From Solwaraspora sp. WMMA2056 (GTDB lineage: Bacteria; Actinomycetota; Actinomycetes; Mycobacteriales; Micromonosporaceae): DNA of 64,000 nucleotides. The stretch is from the NCBI RefSeq assembly GCF_030345095.1, contig NZ_CP128360.1, positions 6,820,001-6,884,000 of the forward strand. The letters run 5' to 3'. The notes beneath the pieces were generated by a model. That model did not search any database. It was not told the origin of the DNA and was given only the letters and a program-made list of their open reading frames with translations. Of the stretch, positions 42,848 through 52,505 are shown in pieces (the stretch's first letter is position 1; each line of letters starts with the position of its first letter). Position numbers and translations under genes: made by a program.

Positions 42848-43798
42848 TCAGGGGAGGCGCCAGAGTTGGAAGGTGGGGCCGGCGGCGGGCAGGGTCAGGG
42901 TGCCGTCGGCGGCCGGGCGCAGCGGTGGTGCGCCGCCGTACAGGTTGACCAGGGCCGGAGCAGCAGCGGACGGCGGGGCCACCAGACCGGACAGGCGCAC
43001 CGGAGCACCCGACGCCCGCCGGGCCAACGCCAACACCGACCCGGACGGCGACTCCCGCAGATAGACCAGGGCGTCGTCATCGACGTACACCCACCGCAGC
43101 CCGCCGTGCCGCAGCTCCGGCACCTCCCGACGCAACGCCACCAACGCCCGGTACACCCCGAACGTCGCCCCATCCCACGAGCCCGGCCGGTCCCACGGCA
43201 TCGGCGTCCGCGAACCCTCCCCGTTCTCCCCCCGCAACCCCAACTCATCCCCGGCGAACACCATCGGCGTCCCCGGCAGCGTGAACTGCAACCCGGCCGC
43301 CACCTCCTGCCGCGCCGCGTCCCCGACCACCGTGCGGATCCGGGCCGAATCATGCGAGCCGAGCAGCTGCCACGAATGCACCAACGACCGCCACGACACC
43401 AACGCCCCGAAGGCGCGCATCGTCGCCAACGCCGCCGACCCGGACCGGGCCGGCACCCCACCCGGTACGCCGAGGAAGTCCGGCAAATCCTGCGTCGGTG
43501 ACCGCAGCCAGCTCCACACCGGCCGGGTGAACCCGGCGTAGTTCATCGTGCCGTGCCAACCATCGGCGTCCAGGTCACGGGTGAAGTCGTGCCCGTGCTC
43601 GGCGACGATCAGCCCGTCCGACCGCGTCTCGACGACCGCCCGGCGCAGCAACGCTGCCACCTCCAGGGTGAGCGCGTCGGCACCGCGCCGGCCGGTCATG
43701 TTGGCCACGTCGATCCGCCAACCGTCCAACCCGTACGGCGGCAGCAGCCACCGCCGCGCCACCGACGATGACCCGTCGACGAAGCGTCTCCGCAGCTC
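42848..43798 (-). pseudogene. 951-bp near-identical duplicate of the GH13 gene 3' end
   Basis: It matches 46846-47796 base for base except for scattered changes, from the stop codon up to CGCAGCTC, then diverges abruptly. It encodes the C-terminal ~315 residues, including the catalytic DGWRIDVANMTG, LIVAEHGHDF and LLGSHDSARI, but no N-terminal domain, half the barrel missing and no start. Not functional. The sequence between the two copies is a 3.05-kb block. Confidence 0.9.
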
Positions 43799-44057
43799 AG
43801 CACAGAAGAAGTGCCGAGAAGTCTGGGTTCGAAACTAAATACAACTCTTACCCCGATATATACGTAAAGTCCCGTCTGCGGATCATTCGAGCAGCCCGGG
43901 ATGCCTGCGGGGAGGCATCAGGGCCGTGCCTGACCTCGCAGGTGGCAAGGTCCGACATTCGCAGCCTTCACTGGTCTGCTCTTGAGCTGTAGCATCGATT
44001 GTCACCTGTGGACTTGGTCCACCCCTGCGGCGAATGCGCCCTGGCGAGAGGAACCCT
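43799..44057. other. Non-coding upstream region of the protease gene
   Basis: AT-richer sequence with no gene; it should hold the protease promoter. GAGAGG lies 6 nt before the TTG at 44058. Confidence 0.45.
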
Positions 44058-45380
44058 TTGAACCCCTCCAACCACACAGGAAACCACGACCGCCGAAGAA
44101 GCTACAGCCGAGGCGCTGTCGCTTTTGCAGCGCTACTTGCGCTCCTACTGGCCGCCGCCCCAGCCAACGCGGGTGACGAGAAACAGGAAGACTCCGTTTC
44201 GCCAGACGCACAATCAACCGAGAACCTAGACCCAGAAACACTCGATATAATGCTTCGCCAGAACGCGCTGCAGCCGGCGGTATCCGAGCTGTACGAAGCC
44301 CATTTAGCGGAGCCGGCCGCTGGGTTTACGTCGATCTCCTTCGAAGGTGACGGGTTAGCCCTTTACTACAGCGGAACACCGACGGCTCGCATGGAGGGCG
44401 CGATCGCCTCGGCCCGTCGTCTTGGTCCCGTCGAAATCAAGTCTGCTCCCTACTCGTTGGCCGAAATGGAGGCCGACGCAGCAGCTATCAGCGACGCCAA
44501 CGCCAGAGCAGGCGGCAATTTGCAGTCAGTAGGGATGCGGTATGACGGTACGGGACTGGACGTTGAGCGCCTTCCAGTTGATGCGGAGCGGCGGATTTTG
44601 CGCACGACAAATCAATCTACGTTGACAGATATATCCACAATCCTCAGCGGGCTTTCCCTGTCAGTTCCCGTGACCGTCAGCACCGCTACTGAGGAGGTTA
44701 ATATCCTCGCCAGCAGAGTGGCGGATACCTCACCCTGGAACGGTGGCGGACGCTGGGAGTCCTAGCGGGGCAGCGACCATCGGATGAGTTGCACCACCGG
44801 ATTCGGGATCAACGCATACTCCCGCACCTGGATACTAACCTCCGCCCATTGCGCAACAGCCCCGGACGTTGCCTACCAGGGCGTTTTTGCGGGCGGTTCG
44901 GGCACGACCTTCAACCTGATGGGTGGCGTAACGGGAGAGTCCTGGGAGTATGACTTGATCCTCATCGACACGCCTGGCTTCTATCGAATGTTCGACGGAG
45001 GTCCGACGACGAGCAACTACAAGACCGTCAACGGGTGGGGCTACCATGCAGCCAACGAACTGGTATGCCAGTCGGGTGCCGCCAGTGGTGTTATATGCGA
45101 TCTGCGCACTGGCAGCAGTACGAATATTGTCGTGAGCTGTTCCAGTCCGGATTCCGACGGCGACTGCGGCTATACAATCAGGGGCCTGATCCGCACTACA
45201 CAGACGTCTGGAAATACCGCAGCACGTGCCGGCGACAGTGGCGGACCGGTCTTTACTCTTATCGGCAGCACCGGCGTGCGAGCGAAGGGAGTAGTGTCTG
45301 CCGGTGGCGGCTCCACCATGTATTTCCAGGACTGGGCCGACGTTATCCGCCTGTACAATGGATACCCGCGAACTCCGTAA
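44058..45380 (+). pseudogene. Secreted trypsin-like serine protease with in-frame stop
   Basis: Start TTG 44058 (ATG 44034 also possible). Signal peptide GAVAFAALLALLLAAAPANA, then a ~200-residue pro-region ending SPWNGGGRWES. An in-frame TAG at 44763-44765 interrupts; the same frame resumes RGSDHRMSCTTGFGINAYSR. The catalytic triad is intact: WILTSAHCAT (His), YDLILIDTPG (Asp), ARAGDSGGPVFTL (Ser). Without readthrough only the pro-region is secreted; a start at ATG 44784 would give a leaderless catalytic domain. Confidence 0.8.
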
Positions 45381-45418
45381 CGCTTGGCGGGGAACCCTGA
45401 TGATGTAGCCGTATCTAT

Positions 45419-45455
45419 CATGGCCCGGTACCCCTGAGCGGGGTACCGGGCCATG
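45419..45455. terminator. Bidirectional terminator hairpin
   Basis: CATGGCCCGGTACCCC and its perfect inverse flank TGAGC, between the convergent protease and membrane-protein genes. Confidence 0.8.
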
Positions 45456-45458
45456 ACC

Positions 45459-46445
45459 TTAACTGCCGATTCGCTCCTTAGCGCGAATGACGAAAATCCC
45501 GGCTGCGAGCACTGTCGCGGCAACGGCTGCGGCCACCACGAGTGCCGCTGCAGGGGAACCAGTCAGAGCAGCCTGAGGCATCACGGTTGATAACGCATTG
45601 TCATAGCCAAGCAGCAGCGCTGTCGCTAGCAGCACCACGACGGTTGCCAGCAATACTAGGGCCCTGCCGCGTTGGACCACCGGCAACGTCAGCACTGTGA
45701 CTACGCTGAGCAGCAAGATCATCGATGCAGTGCCGATTGCGAGGTTTACCTCCAACTGAGTCCCGACCTCCACAAAGGCTCCGGACTGTCTCGCCAGGAT
45801 AGGCTCCAACGTGGCGCTCAGTGCAGTGCAGACCCCCGCAACGGCCGCTGCTATCCAGGTCCGAGCCGAAAGCCGATCTTGCTCCGTTCCCTGCAGAAAC
45901 GAACCAGCCAGCAGGACGGCGACCACAGCGGCGAGAAGCAACTGCCACCCGGCTCCAGACGGGTCACCGACACCGATGACCAGCATCGCGAGCTCGGCCA
46001 CGACTGCCATACCCGCCACTGCCGCAGCGACAGATCGCTTTCCTACGGCCAGAGCTACAACTATCAGCAACCATCCGGCTAGTCGCGCCCAGCCAACGGT
46101 GCCGATGACGGTGATTGGAGCCTGTTCAGCAAACCGCCAAGACCAGACGCCCCCTTCAACGGCAGGGCGAGCCTGACGAGCTAGCACCAGAACTGCAGCG
46201 AGCGTACCGACGGCTGCCGCTGCAGGGAGCCATGCACCCGCGCCGGTCGCGGTGCGAACGGCCCCCATCCGCCGCATGATCGCAGCCTGTACCACATCGA
46301 CCACCTCTCCGAGCCGAGGGCGGGACTGCCCGGGTTCGGCACCGTCCATCAAAACGCCAAGGATCTCTGCACCGTACTGCTCACGAAATTCAGGCGGGTA
46401 CCACTGCAGCAGCCGCTGGTAGCGGCGCTCTAACGCCCGGCTCAC
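45459..46445 (-). CDS. Multi-pass membrane protein partnered with PadR
   Basis: 328 aa, GTG start overlapping the PadR stop (GTGA). The N-terminus RRYQRLLQWYPPEFREQYGA is typical of actinobacterial proteins encoded beside PadR regulators. It is followed by about 8-9 hydrophobic helices (LPAAAAVGTLAAVLVLA, LLLAAVVAVLLAGSFL, ALVLLATVVVLLATALLLG and others). Its role is unknown; such pairs often respond to membrane or antibiotic stress. Confidence 0.75.
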   Translation of the reverse strand: MSRALERRYQRLLQWYPPEFREQYGAEILGVLMDGAEPGQSRPRLGEVVDVVQAAIMRRMGAVRTATGAGAWLPAAAAVGTLAAVLVLARQARPAVEGGVWSWRFAEQAPITVIGTVGWARLAGWLLIVVALAVGKRSVAAAVAGMAVVAELAMLVIGVGDPSGAGWQLLLAAVVAVLLAGSFLQGTEQDRLSARTWIAAAVAGVCTALSATLEPILARQSGAFVEVGTQLEVNLAIGTASMILLLSVVTVLTLPVVQRGRALVLLATVVVLLATALLLGYDNALSTVMPQAALTGSPAAALVVAAAVAATVLAAGIFVIRAKERIGS

Positions 46446-46792
46446 GCTAACGATCCAGCGACGCCCGGAGCAGCAGGTCGAGGGCGCGCCTGCAGTCGCG
46501 TGGTCGCAGTTCGAGCTTGTCGTTGCATGCGTTCGGACTCTTCAGCAAGCCGTTGGGCGCCAGCACCGCTGAGCCGGTAGTAGCGGCGCAGCCGCGAGTT
46601 GACCACTTCCTCAGCAGCTACCTCCACCAACCCTTCCGCGCGTAGCCGGTCAAGGATCGCGTACAACGAGCCCGCCTTCAGGTGCACTAGGTCGCCAGAG
46701 ATCTGGCGCACCTCTTCGATCAGCGCGTAGCCGTACAGCTGCCGGTCCGCCAGCGCGGTCATCACCAGGAACGCCGGTTCGCCGATTTTCAT
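46442..46792 (-). CDS. PadR-family transcriptional regulator
   Basis: 116 aa. PadR winged helix: FLVMTALADRQLYGYALIEE, then LKAGSLYAILDRLRAEGLVE and RRYYRLSGAGAQRLAEESER. The usual first gene of a PadR/membrane-protein pair; it overlaps the next gene. A near-perfect palindrome (46802-46822) 10 bp upstream is the probable autoregulatory site. Confidence 0.9.
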   Translation of the reverse strand: MKIGEPAFLVMTALADRQLYGYALIEEVRQISGDLVHLKAGSLYAILDRLRAEGLVEVAAEEVVNSRLRRYYRLSGAGAQRLAEESERMQRQARTATTRLQARPRPAAPGVAGSLA

Positions 46793-46801
46793 GCGTTGAG
46801 C

Positions 46802-46822
46802 ATATACATCTCAGATGAATAT
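46802..46822. promoter_or_regulatory. Probable PadR operator
   Basis: ATATACATCT and AGATGAATAT are inverted arms around C with one mismatch. The ACAT/ATGA half-sites in an AT-rich palindrome are of the type PadR proteins bind. Placed just upstream of padR. Confidence 0.68.
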
Positions 46823-46845
46823 ACAAGGATCTCGGAGTCCACGGG

Positions 46846-48693
46846 TCAGGGGAGGTGCCAGAGTTGGAAGGTGGGGCCGGCGGCGGGCAGGGTCAGGGTG
46901 CCGTCGGCGGCCGGGCGTAGCGGTGGTGCGCCGCCGTACAGGTTGACCAGGTCCGGAGCGGCAGCGGACGGCGGGGCCACCAGACCGGACAACCGCACCG
47001 GAGCACCCGACGCCCGCCGGGCCAACGCCAACACCGACCCGGACGGCGACTCCCGCAGATAGACCAGGGCGTCGTCATCGACGTACACCCACCGCAGCCC
47101 GCCGTGCCGCAGCTCCGGCACCTCCCGACGCAACGCCACCAACGCCCGGTACACCCCGAACGTCGCCCCATCCCACGAGCCCGGCCGGTCCCACGGCATC
47201 GGCGTCCGCGAACCCTCCCCGTTCTCCCCCCGCAACCCCAACTCATCCCCGGCGAACACCATCGGCGTCCCCGGCAGCGTGAACTGCAACCCGGCCGCCA
47301 CCTCCTGCCGCGCCGCGTCCCCGACCACCGTGCGGATCCGGGCCGAATCATGCGAGCCGAGCAGCTGCCACGAATGCACCAACGACCGCCACGACACCAA
47401 CGCCCCGAAGGCGCGCATCGTCGCCAACGCCGCCGACCCGGACCGGGCCGGCACCCCACCCGGTACGCCGAGGAAGTCCGGCAAATCCTGCGTCGGTGAC
47501 CGCAGCCAGCTCCACACCGGCCGGGTGAACCCGGCGTAGTTCATCGTGCCGTGCCAACCATCGGCGTCCAGGTCACGGGTGAAGTCGTGCCCGTGCTCGG
47601 CGACGATCAGCCCGTCCGACCGCGTCTCGACGACCGCCCGGCGCAGCAACGCTGCCACCTCCAGGGTGAGCGCGTCGGCACCGCGCCGGCCGGTCATGTT
47701 GGCCACGTCGATCCGCCAACCGTCCAACCCGTACGGCGGCAGCAGCCACCGCCGCGCCACCGACGATGACCCGTCGACGAAGCGTCTCCGCAGCTCGGCG
47801 CTGCCCCAGTTGAGTTTCGGCAGCGACTTCACGCCCAGCCACGACTCATAATCACCGTTGTCGCCGAAGTAGTACAGCTCCCGCTCCGCCGAGGTTACGT
47901 CCGACACGGCGGCGGTGAACCACGGGTGGGCGTCGCCGGTGTGGTTGCTGGTGATGTCGCCGAGCAGCCGCCAGCCGCGAGCGTGCACCGCCGCCGACAG
48001 CCGTGCCAGTGCCTCGTCCCCGCCGAGCAGCGGGTCGACGTGGTCGAACGCGGCGGCGTCGTACCGGTGGTTGGACCGGGCCGGGAAGATCGGCGTCAGG
48101 TAGACGGTGTTGACGCCGAGCCGCTCCAGGTGGTCGAGCCGCTCCCGGATGCCGTCCAGGTCACCGCCGTAGAACTGGGCCGGCGTTTCCGGCCCGCGCC
48201 CGACGACCGGGGTGTCCCAGTCGCATCGGATCGCCCACTCCGGCAGCTCCCGCCCGTCAGCGGCAGCCGACCGGGCGAACCGGTCCGGGAAGATCTGGTA
48301 GATCACCGCGTCGGCGGCCCAGGCCGGCGGCGCATCGTGGGTGACGAGCCGGAAGTCGGTGGCGTCCGGCACGTCGTGGTCGACCTCGCCGACCCCGGTC
48401 AACCAGCGCCGCCCACCCCCGGCCAGCAGGAAACGGTACGGCGTGACCGGGTTACGGGCCTCCACCTCGCCCCGCCACCACACGTCCCCATTCGAGTCTT
48501 GCCGGTCGACCACCGCCTCGGTGAAGCGCGGCTCACCGTCGGCTGTGGAGCGTACCCACAGATTGTCGACCGGCCGCGCACCCGCCGGCACCCGGACGAA
48601 GACCGACACCCGATCACCCAGGTTTACCCCGGCGGCGGCACCCGGCGCATACAACGACGATCCGTCGTGATGCGCCTCGAACAGCTGACCCAC
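46846..48693 (-). CDS. GH13 alpha-glycosidase (cyclomaltodextrinase/neopullulanase type)
   Basis: 615 aa, start GTG 48693. An N-terminal beta domain of ~120 residues (CBM34-like) precedes the barrel: VIYQIFPDRFARS, GVNTVYLTPIFP, LLGDITSNHTGDAHPWF, then the catalytic nucleophile in DGWRIDVANMTG, acid/base Glu in LIVAEHGHDF, and LLGSHDSARIRT. Family knowledge: such enzymes cut alpha-glucans or cyclodextrins to maltose/glucose in the cytoplasm. It starts 3 bp after malG's stop, so it processes imported maltodextrins. Its 3' end recurs twice in the island. Confidence 0.9.
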   Translation of the reverse strand: MGQLFEAHHDGSSLYAPGAAAGVNLGDRVSVFVRVPAGARPVDNLWVRSTADGEPRFTEAVVDRQDSNGDVWWRGEVEARNPVTPYRFLLAGGGRRWLTGVGEVDHDVPDATDFRLVTHDAPPAWAADAVIYQIFPDRFARSAAADGRELPEWAIRCDWDTPVVGRGPETPAQFYGGDLDGIRERLDHLERLGVNTVYLTPIFPARSNHRYDAAAFDHVDPLLGGDEALARLSAAVHARGWRLLGDITSNHTGDAHPWFTAAVSDVTSAERELYYFGDNGDYESWLGVKSLPKLNWGSAELRRRFVDGSSSVARRWLLPPYGLDGWRIDVANMTGRRGADALTLEVAALLRRAVVETRSDGLIVAEHGHDFTRDLDADGWHGTMNYAGFTRPVWSWLRSPTQDLPDFLGVPGGVPARSGSAALATMRAFGALVSWRSLVHSWQLLGSHDSARIRTVVGDAARQEVAAGLQFTLPGTPMVFAGDELGLRGENGEGSRTPMPWDRPGSWDGATFGVYRALVALRREVPELRHGGLRWVYVDDDALVYLRESPSGSVLALARRASGAPVRLSGLVAPPSAAAPDLVNLYGGAPPLRPAADGTLTLPAAGPTFQLWHLP

Positions 48694-48696
48694 AAG

Positions 48697-49557
48697 CTAA
48701 CCCTTCACAGACCCGGAGGTGAGACCGGAAACGATGTAGCGGCTGAGCAGCTGAAACACCAGCACCGTCGGGATCGCCGTCAGCAGGGTGCCGGCGGCGA
48801 AGATCCCGAAGTTGTTGTTCCGCTCCCCCGCCACCAGGCCGTACATGCCGACCGCCAGCGTCTTCGCCTCCGGGTTGGTGAGGAAGACGTTGGCGATCAG
48901 GAACTCGTTGATGGTGTTGATGAACGCCAGCAGCCCGGTGACCGCCAGGATCGGCGCCACCAGCGGCAGCATGATCCGGAAGAACACCTGGGCGTGCGAC
49001 GCCCCGTCCATGGTGGCCGACTCGTCCAACTCCCTCGGCAGCGTGTCGAAGAAGCCTTTCATCAGCCAGGTGTTCACCCCGAGCGCGCCGCCGAGGTAGA
49101 GCAGCATCAGCCCCCACGGGGTGTTGAACCCGATCGTCGGCCACAGGTCGGTGATCGTCGAGAAGATCAGGAAGATCGCGACGATCGCCAGGAACTGCGG
49201 AAACATCTGGATCAGCAGCAGCGACAGCAGACCGACGCGGCGGCCCCGGAACCGCATCCGGGAGAAGGCGTACGCCGCCAGCGACGACAGGAACACCGAC
49301 GCGAACGACGCCAGCCCGGCGATCAGCAGCGAGTTGCCGAACCAGCGGCCGAACGACGTGTCGGCGAACAGCCGGCGGAAGTTGTTGCCTGACGCCCCGG
49401 TCGGGAACAGGTCGGTCGACGACAGGGTGCCCAGCGGGTTCACCGCCGCCGACAGCACGAACACGATCGGGAACAGCGAGAACGCCACGGCCAGCAGCGC
49501 CACCAGGTGCCGCCAGCCGACCCGACCCAGCCAACGGGTCAGCGAGCGCTGCTTCAT
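48697..49557 (-). CDS. malG: Maltose/maltodextrin ABC transporter permease MalG
   Basis: 286 aa, six membrane helices beginning HLVALLAVAFSLFPIVFVLS. The EAA loop contacting the ATPase is LDESATMDGASHAQVFFRIM. The start overlaps malF's stop (ATGA). Typical ending GLTSGSVKG. Confidence 0.92.
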   Translation of the reverse strand: MKQRSLTRWLGRVGWRHLVALLAVAFSLFPIVFVLSAAVNPLGTLSSTDLFPTGASGNNFRRLFADTSFGRWFGNSLLIAGLASFASVFLSSLAAYAFSRMRFRGRRVGLLSLLLIQMFPQFLAIVAIFLIFSTITDLWPTIGFNTPWGLMLLYLGGALGVNTWLMKGFFDTLPRELDESATMDGASHAQVFFRIMLPLVAPILAVTGLLAFINTINEFLIANVFLTNPEAKTLAVGMYGLVAGERNNNFGIFAAGTLLTAIPTVLVFQLLSRYIVSGLTSGSVKG

Positions 49558-51095
49558 CCGTACACCTCTTCCTGTTGCCGGGTGCGCCGGAAGCTGACCG
49601 CGGAGATCACCGCGACGAGCGTGAAAATGAAGATCGAGATGGCGGCGGCGAAGCCGTACTGCGCGCCGGCCGCGCCGAACGCCAACCGGTACGTGTAGGT
49701 GATCAGCAGGTCCGTCGCGCCGACGCTCGGGTTGTCCGCCGGGAACGGCCCACCCTCGGTCGTCAGATAGATCGCGTTGAAGTTGTTGAAGTTGAACGCG
49801 AACGAGGCGATCAGCAGCGGCGTCAACGCCACCAGCAGCAGCGGCAACGTCACCCGGCGGAACGCCTGCCACGGGTTCGCGCCGTCGATCGAGCTGGCCT
49901 CGGTCAGCTCCTTCGGGATGGCCTGCAACGCGCCGGTGGCGACCAGGAACATGTACGGATACCCGAGCCACAGCTGTACGCCGATCACCGCCAGCCGGGC
50001 CGACCAGTCCTGCCCGAACCAGTCCACAGTCAACCCGAAGAACTGGTTGATCAGCCCGAAGTCGGTGTTGAACATGTCCCGCCAGACCAGCAGCATCGCG
50101 AACGACGGCATCGCGTACGGCAGGATCAGCAGCACCCGGTAGAGGTTGCGCCCCCGCACCCGGTCGGAGTGCAGCGCCAGGGCGCAGAGCAGCCCTAGGA
50201 CGAACGTGCCGCCGGTGGAGCCGATCGCGAAGGCGAAGTTCCAGACCAGGGTGCCGAGGAACGGCCCGGAGATGCTGCGGTCGGTCAGGACGCGGGTGAA
50301 GTTGTCCAGGCCGACGCCGACCCGCCAACCTTGCAGCAGCCGGTCGCCGTCGGCGGAGACGAACGAGCCGGCGTCGTCGTCGGCCGTCCACACCGTGCCC
50401 GTCACGGTGTCGGTCACACAATCACAATCATCGTCGTACGCCCGGACCGCGACCCCTTCGTACGCCCTCGACAGCCCGATGGAGCGGATCGCCCCGTCGT
50501 CGGTCGGCACCGCCAGGTCGGTGATCTCCTGACTGCGGGCGCTGGCCTGACCGGCGTTGAGCAGCGTGAACCCGTCGGCCGCCGTCACCTTGCCGGCGTC
50601 GGTGACGGTGACGTCGCCGGCCGGCAGCTCGGTCAACCCGGACTCGTCACCGGCGTAGACGACCCCGTCGGCCGGGTCGACGACCAGCAGCACCAGGTCA
50701 CCGGTGGCGGCGTCGCCGACCGTGGCGACAGTCATCGCGTACTCGATGGATCCTGGCACCTGGACCACCGACGTGGCCTGGATGGCCGCGATCGCCTCAG
50801 TCTTGCTGCCCCGGTGTCCGTCGCCGAAGTTGGTGAACGCGGTGGAGGCGGTGTAGAGCACCGGGAAAATCTGGAAGGCGATCAGGAACAGGGTGCCGGG
50901 GATCAGGTACTTCGCCGGCACGTGTCGCCGACCCAGGTAGAGGTAGCCGATGCCGGCGGTCGTGACGACCAGGATGCCCAGCCCGACCCACGCCTCGGCG
51001 GCGATCAGCGGGAACGCCGCCCAGATCGCGATCGCCGCGACCAGGCCGAGCAGCAGCGCCTTGGCCAGCAGACCGCCGGCTCCGGTGGTTCGCAT
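49554..51095 (-). CDS. malF: Maltose/maltodextrin ABC transporter permease MalF
   Basis: 513 aa. Two to three membrane helices at the N-terminus, then a long extracytoplasmic domain (about residues 85-260, with YDDDCDCVTDTVTG) as in enteric MalF, then the permease core with EAA loop LTEASSIDGANPWQAFRRVT. Start and malE stop overlap by one base. No MalK-like ATPase gene lies in the locus; in streptomycetes a shared MsiK serves this role. Confidence 0.92.
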   Translation of the reverse strand: MRTTGAGGLLAKALLLGLVAAIAIWAAFPLIAAEAWVGLGILVVTTAGIGYLYLGRRHVPAKYLIPGTLFLIAFQIFPVLYTASTAFTNFGDGHRGSKTEAIAAIQATSVVQVPGSIEYAMTVATVGDAATGDLVLLVVDPADGVVYAGDESGLTELPAGDVTVTDAGKVTAADGFTLLNAGQASARSQEITDLAVPTDDGAIRSIGLSRAYEGVAVRAYDDDCDCVTDTVTGTVWTADDDAGSFVSADGDRLLQGWRVGVGLDNFTRVLTDRSISGPFLGTLVWNFAFAIGSTGGTFVLGLLCALALHSDRVRGRNLYRVLLILPYAMPSFAMLLVWRDMFNTDFGLINQFFGLTVDWFGQDWSARLAVIGVQLWLGYPYMFLVATGALQAIPKELTEASSIDGANPWQAFRRVTLPLLLVALTPLLIASFAFNFNNFNAIYLTTEGGPFPADNPSVGATDLLITYTYRLAFGAAGAQYGFAAAISIFIFTLVAVISAVSFRRTRQQEEVYG

Positions 51096-52351
51096 TACTT
51101 GATCTGTTCGGCGATCGTCTGACCGGCGGCGGTCATCGTGCTCGCCACGTCGGCACCGCCGACGATCGCGGCCTCGGCCTTGCCGAACGGGTCCCAGATG
51201 GCGGCCATCTCGGGGATCGCCGGCAGCACCGCGCCGCCCTGCCCGGCCTGCTGGAACTTCGCCAGGTCCGGGTCGGCCCCGGCGACCTGGTCGAGGGCGG
51301 CGGTCAGCGCCGGCGGGCGCGGCTCGGCCTCGTAGAGGGCGACGGCCAGGTCGGTCTGGGTGGTGTAGTTGGCGACGAACTCCTGCGCCAGCGCCTTGTT
51401 GGTGCCCTTCGCGGCGACGTAGAAGGTCTGCACGCCGACGAACGGCTGCGCTTCGGCCCCACCGGCGAAGCCGGGGACCGGGCTGATGTCGTACGCGATG
51501 TCAGCGCCCTTGGCGTCGGTGATCGCCCACGGCCCGGAGACCAGGAAGGCGCATTTGCCGCTGGTGAAGGTGGCGATCGAGTTCTCCGGGGTGATGGAGC
51601 GCTTCAGCGCGCCTTTGCCCTTCTCGCCCAGCGTGGCGATCTTCTCGAACGCGGCGATCGACTCCGGGGTGCCGACGCCGAGCTGCGTCGGGTCGTAGTC
51701 GCCTTCGGCGGTGGTGCCGAACAGGCTGCCGCCGGCCGAGGTGTAGAGCGGGTACAGGTGGTAGGCGTCGCCGTTCTGGCCGACCTGCAGGCAGAGGATC
51801 TCCGAGACCTTGCCGTCGGCCTTGAGCCGCTCGCCGGTGGCGACCAGGTCTTCGATGGTGGCGGGGGCGTCGGGGGCGAGCGCGGTGTTGCGGATCAGGG
51901 CGACGTTCTCCATCGCGTACGGGACGCCGTAGACCTGGCCGTTGAAGGTGACCGCCTGGATGGCGACCTCGGCGAAGCCGGCGGTCTGGTCGCCGGTGAG
52001 CTGGACCGGCTCGATGGCGCCGTTCTGCACCAGGTTGCCGATCCAGTCGTGCGCGCCGACCATCACGTCCGGGCCGCTGCCCTGCTGCGAGGCGGTGACG
52101 AAGGTAGTCTGCTGGTCCTTGCTGATGGCCTGGACCTCGACGGTGACGCCGTTGTCGGCGCCGAACTTCTCGGCGAACGGGGCGAGGGCGGCGCTGCGCT
52201 TGTCGTCGGCCCAGATGACCAGGGTGCCGCCGGCGGCGGCGTCGGGGCTGTCGGTGGTGGCGGGTTCGCCGTCGCTGCTGCCGCAGCCGGCGGCGGCCAG
52301 CGCGAGCACGGCGGCCAGCCCGGCGGCCACCGACGTGGTACGGACGCGCAT
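51095..52351 (-). CDS. malE: Maltose/maltodextrin-binding lipoprotein MalE
   Basis: 418 aa. Lipoprotein signal ending LALAAAGC. Solute-binding protein family 1 features: GTLVIWADDKRSAALAPFAE, VYGVPYAMENVALIRNT, GKCAFLVSGPWAITD and the C-terminal YEAEPRPPALTAAL. It binds maltodextrins outside the membrane and feeds MalFG. First gene of the malEFG-GH13 operon, divergent from the LacI regulator. Confidence 0.92.
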   Translation of the reverse strand: MRVRTTSVAAGLAAVLALAAAGCGSSDGEPATTDSPDAAAGGTLVIWADDKRSAALAPFAEKFGADNGVTVEVQAISKDQQTTFVTASQQGSGPDVMVGAHDWIGNLVQNGAIEPVQLTGDQTAGFAEVAIQAVTFNGQVYGVPYAMENVALIRNTALAPDAPATIEDLVATGERLKADGKVSEILCLQVGQNGDAYHLYPLYTSAGGSLFGTTAEGDYDPTQLGVGTPESIAAFEKIATLGEKGKGALKRSITPENSIATFTSGKCAFLVSGPWAITDAKGADIAYDISPVPGFAGGAEAQPFVGVQTFYVAAKGTNKALAQEFVANYTTQTDLAVALYEAEPRPPALTAALDQVAGADPDLAKFQQAGQGGAVLPAIPEMAAIWDPFGKAEAAIVGGADVASTMTAAGQTIAEQIK

Positions 52352-52431
52352 CGGGACTCCTGTCCTGGAAGTTATTGCAGTACGGTGCCGCGATCACGGC
52401 ACTGGTTTCGTCGTGTGTTGCCGGGACGTTA

Positions 52432-52484
52432 GCAAGACGTTGCAGGCAATGGAAGAGCTTGCAGGGACCGTCGCAAGAACTTGC
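52432..52484. promoter_or_regulatory. Two GCAA-N4-TTGC operator sites in the malE/lacI divergent region
   Basis: GCAAGACGTTGC (52432-52443) and GCAAGAACTTGC (52473-52484) share the same palindromic plan 41 bp apart (four helical turns). Such sites suit a LacI-family MalR dimer or looped tetramer, controlling both malE and the regulator. Confidence 0.7.
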
Positions 52485-52505
52485 CGGTGCGCTACCGTGG
52501 AGGCC

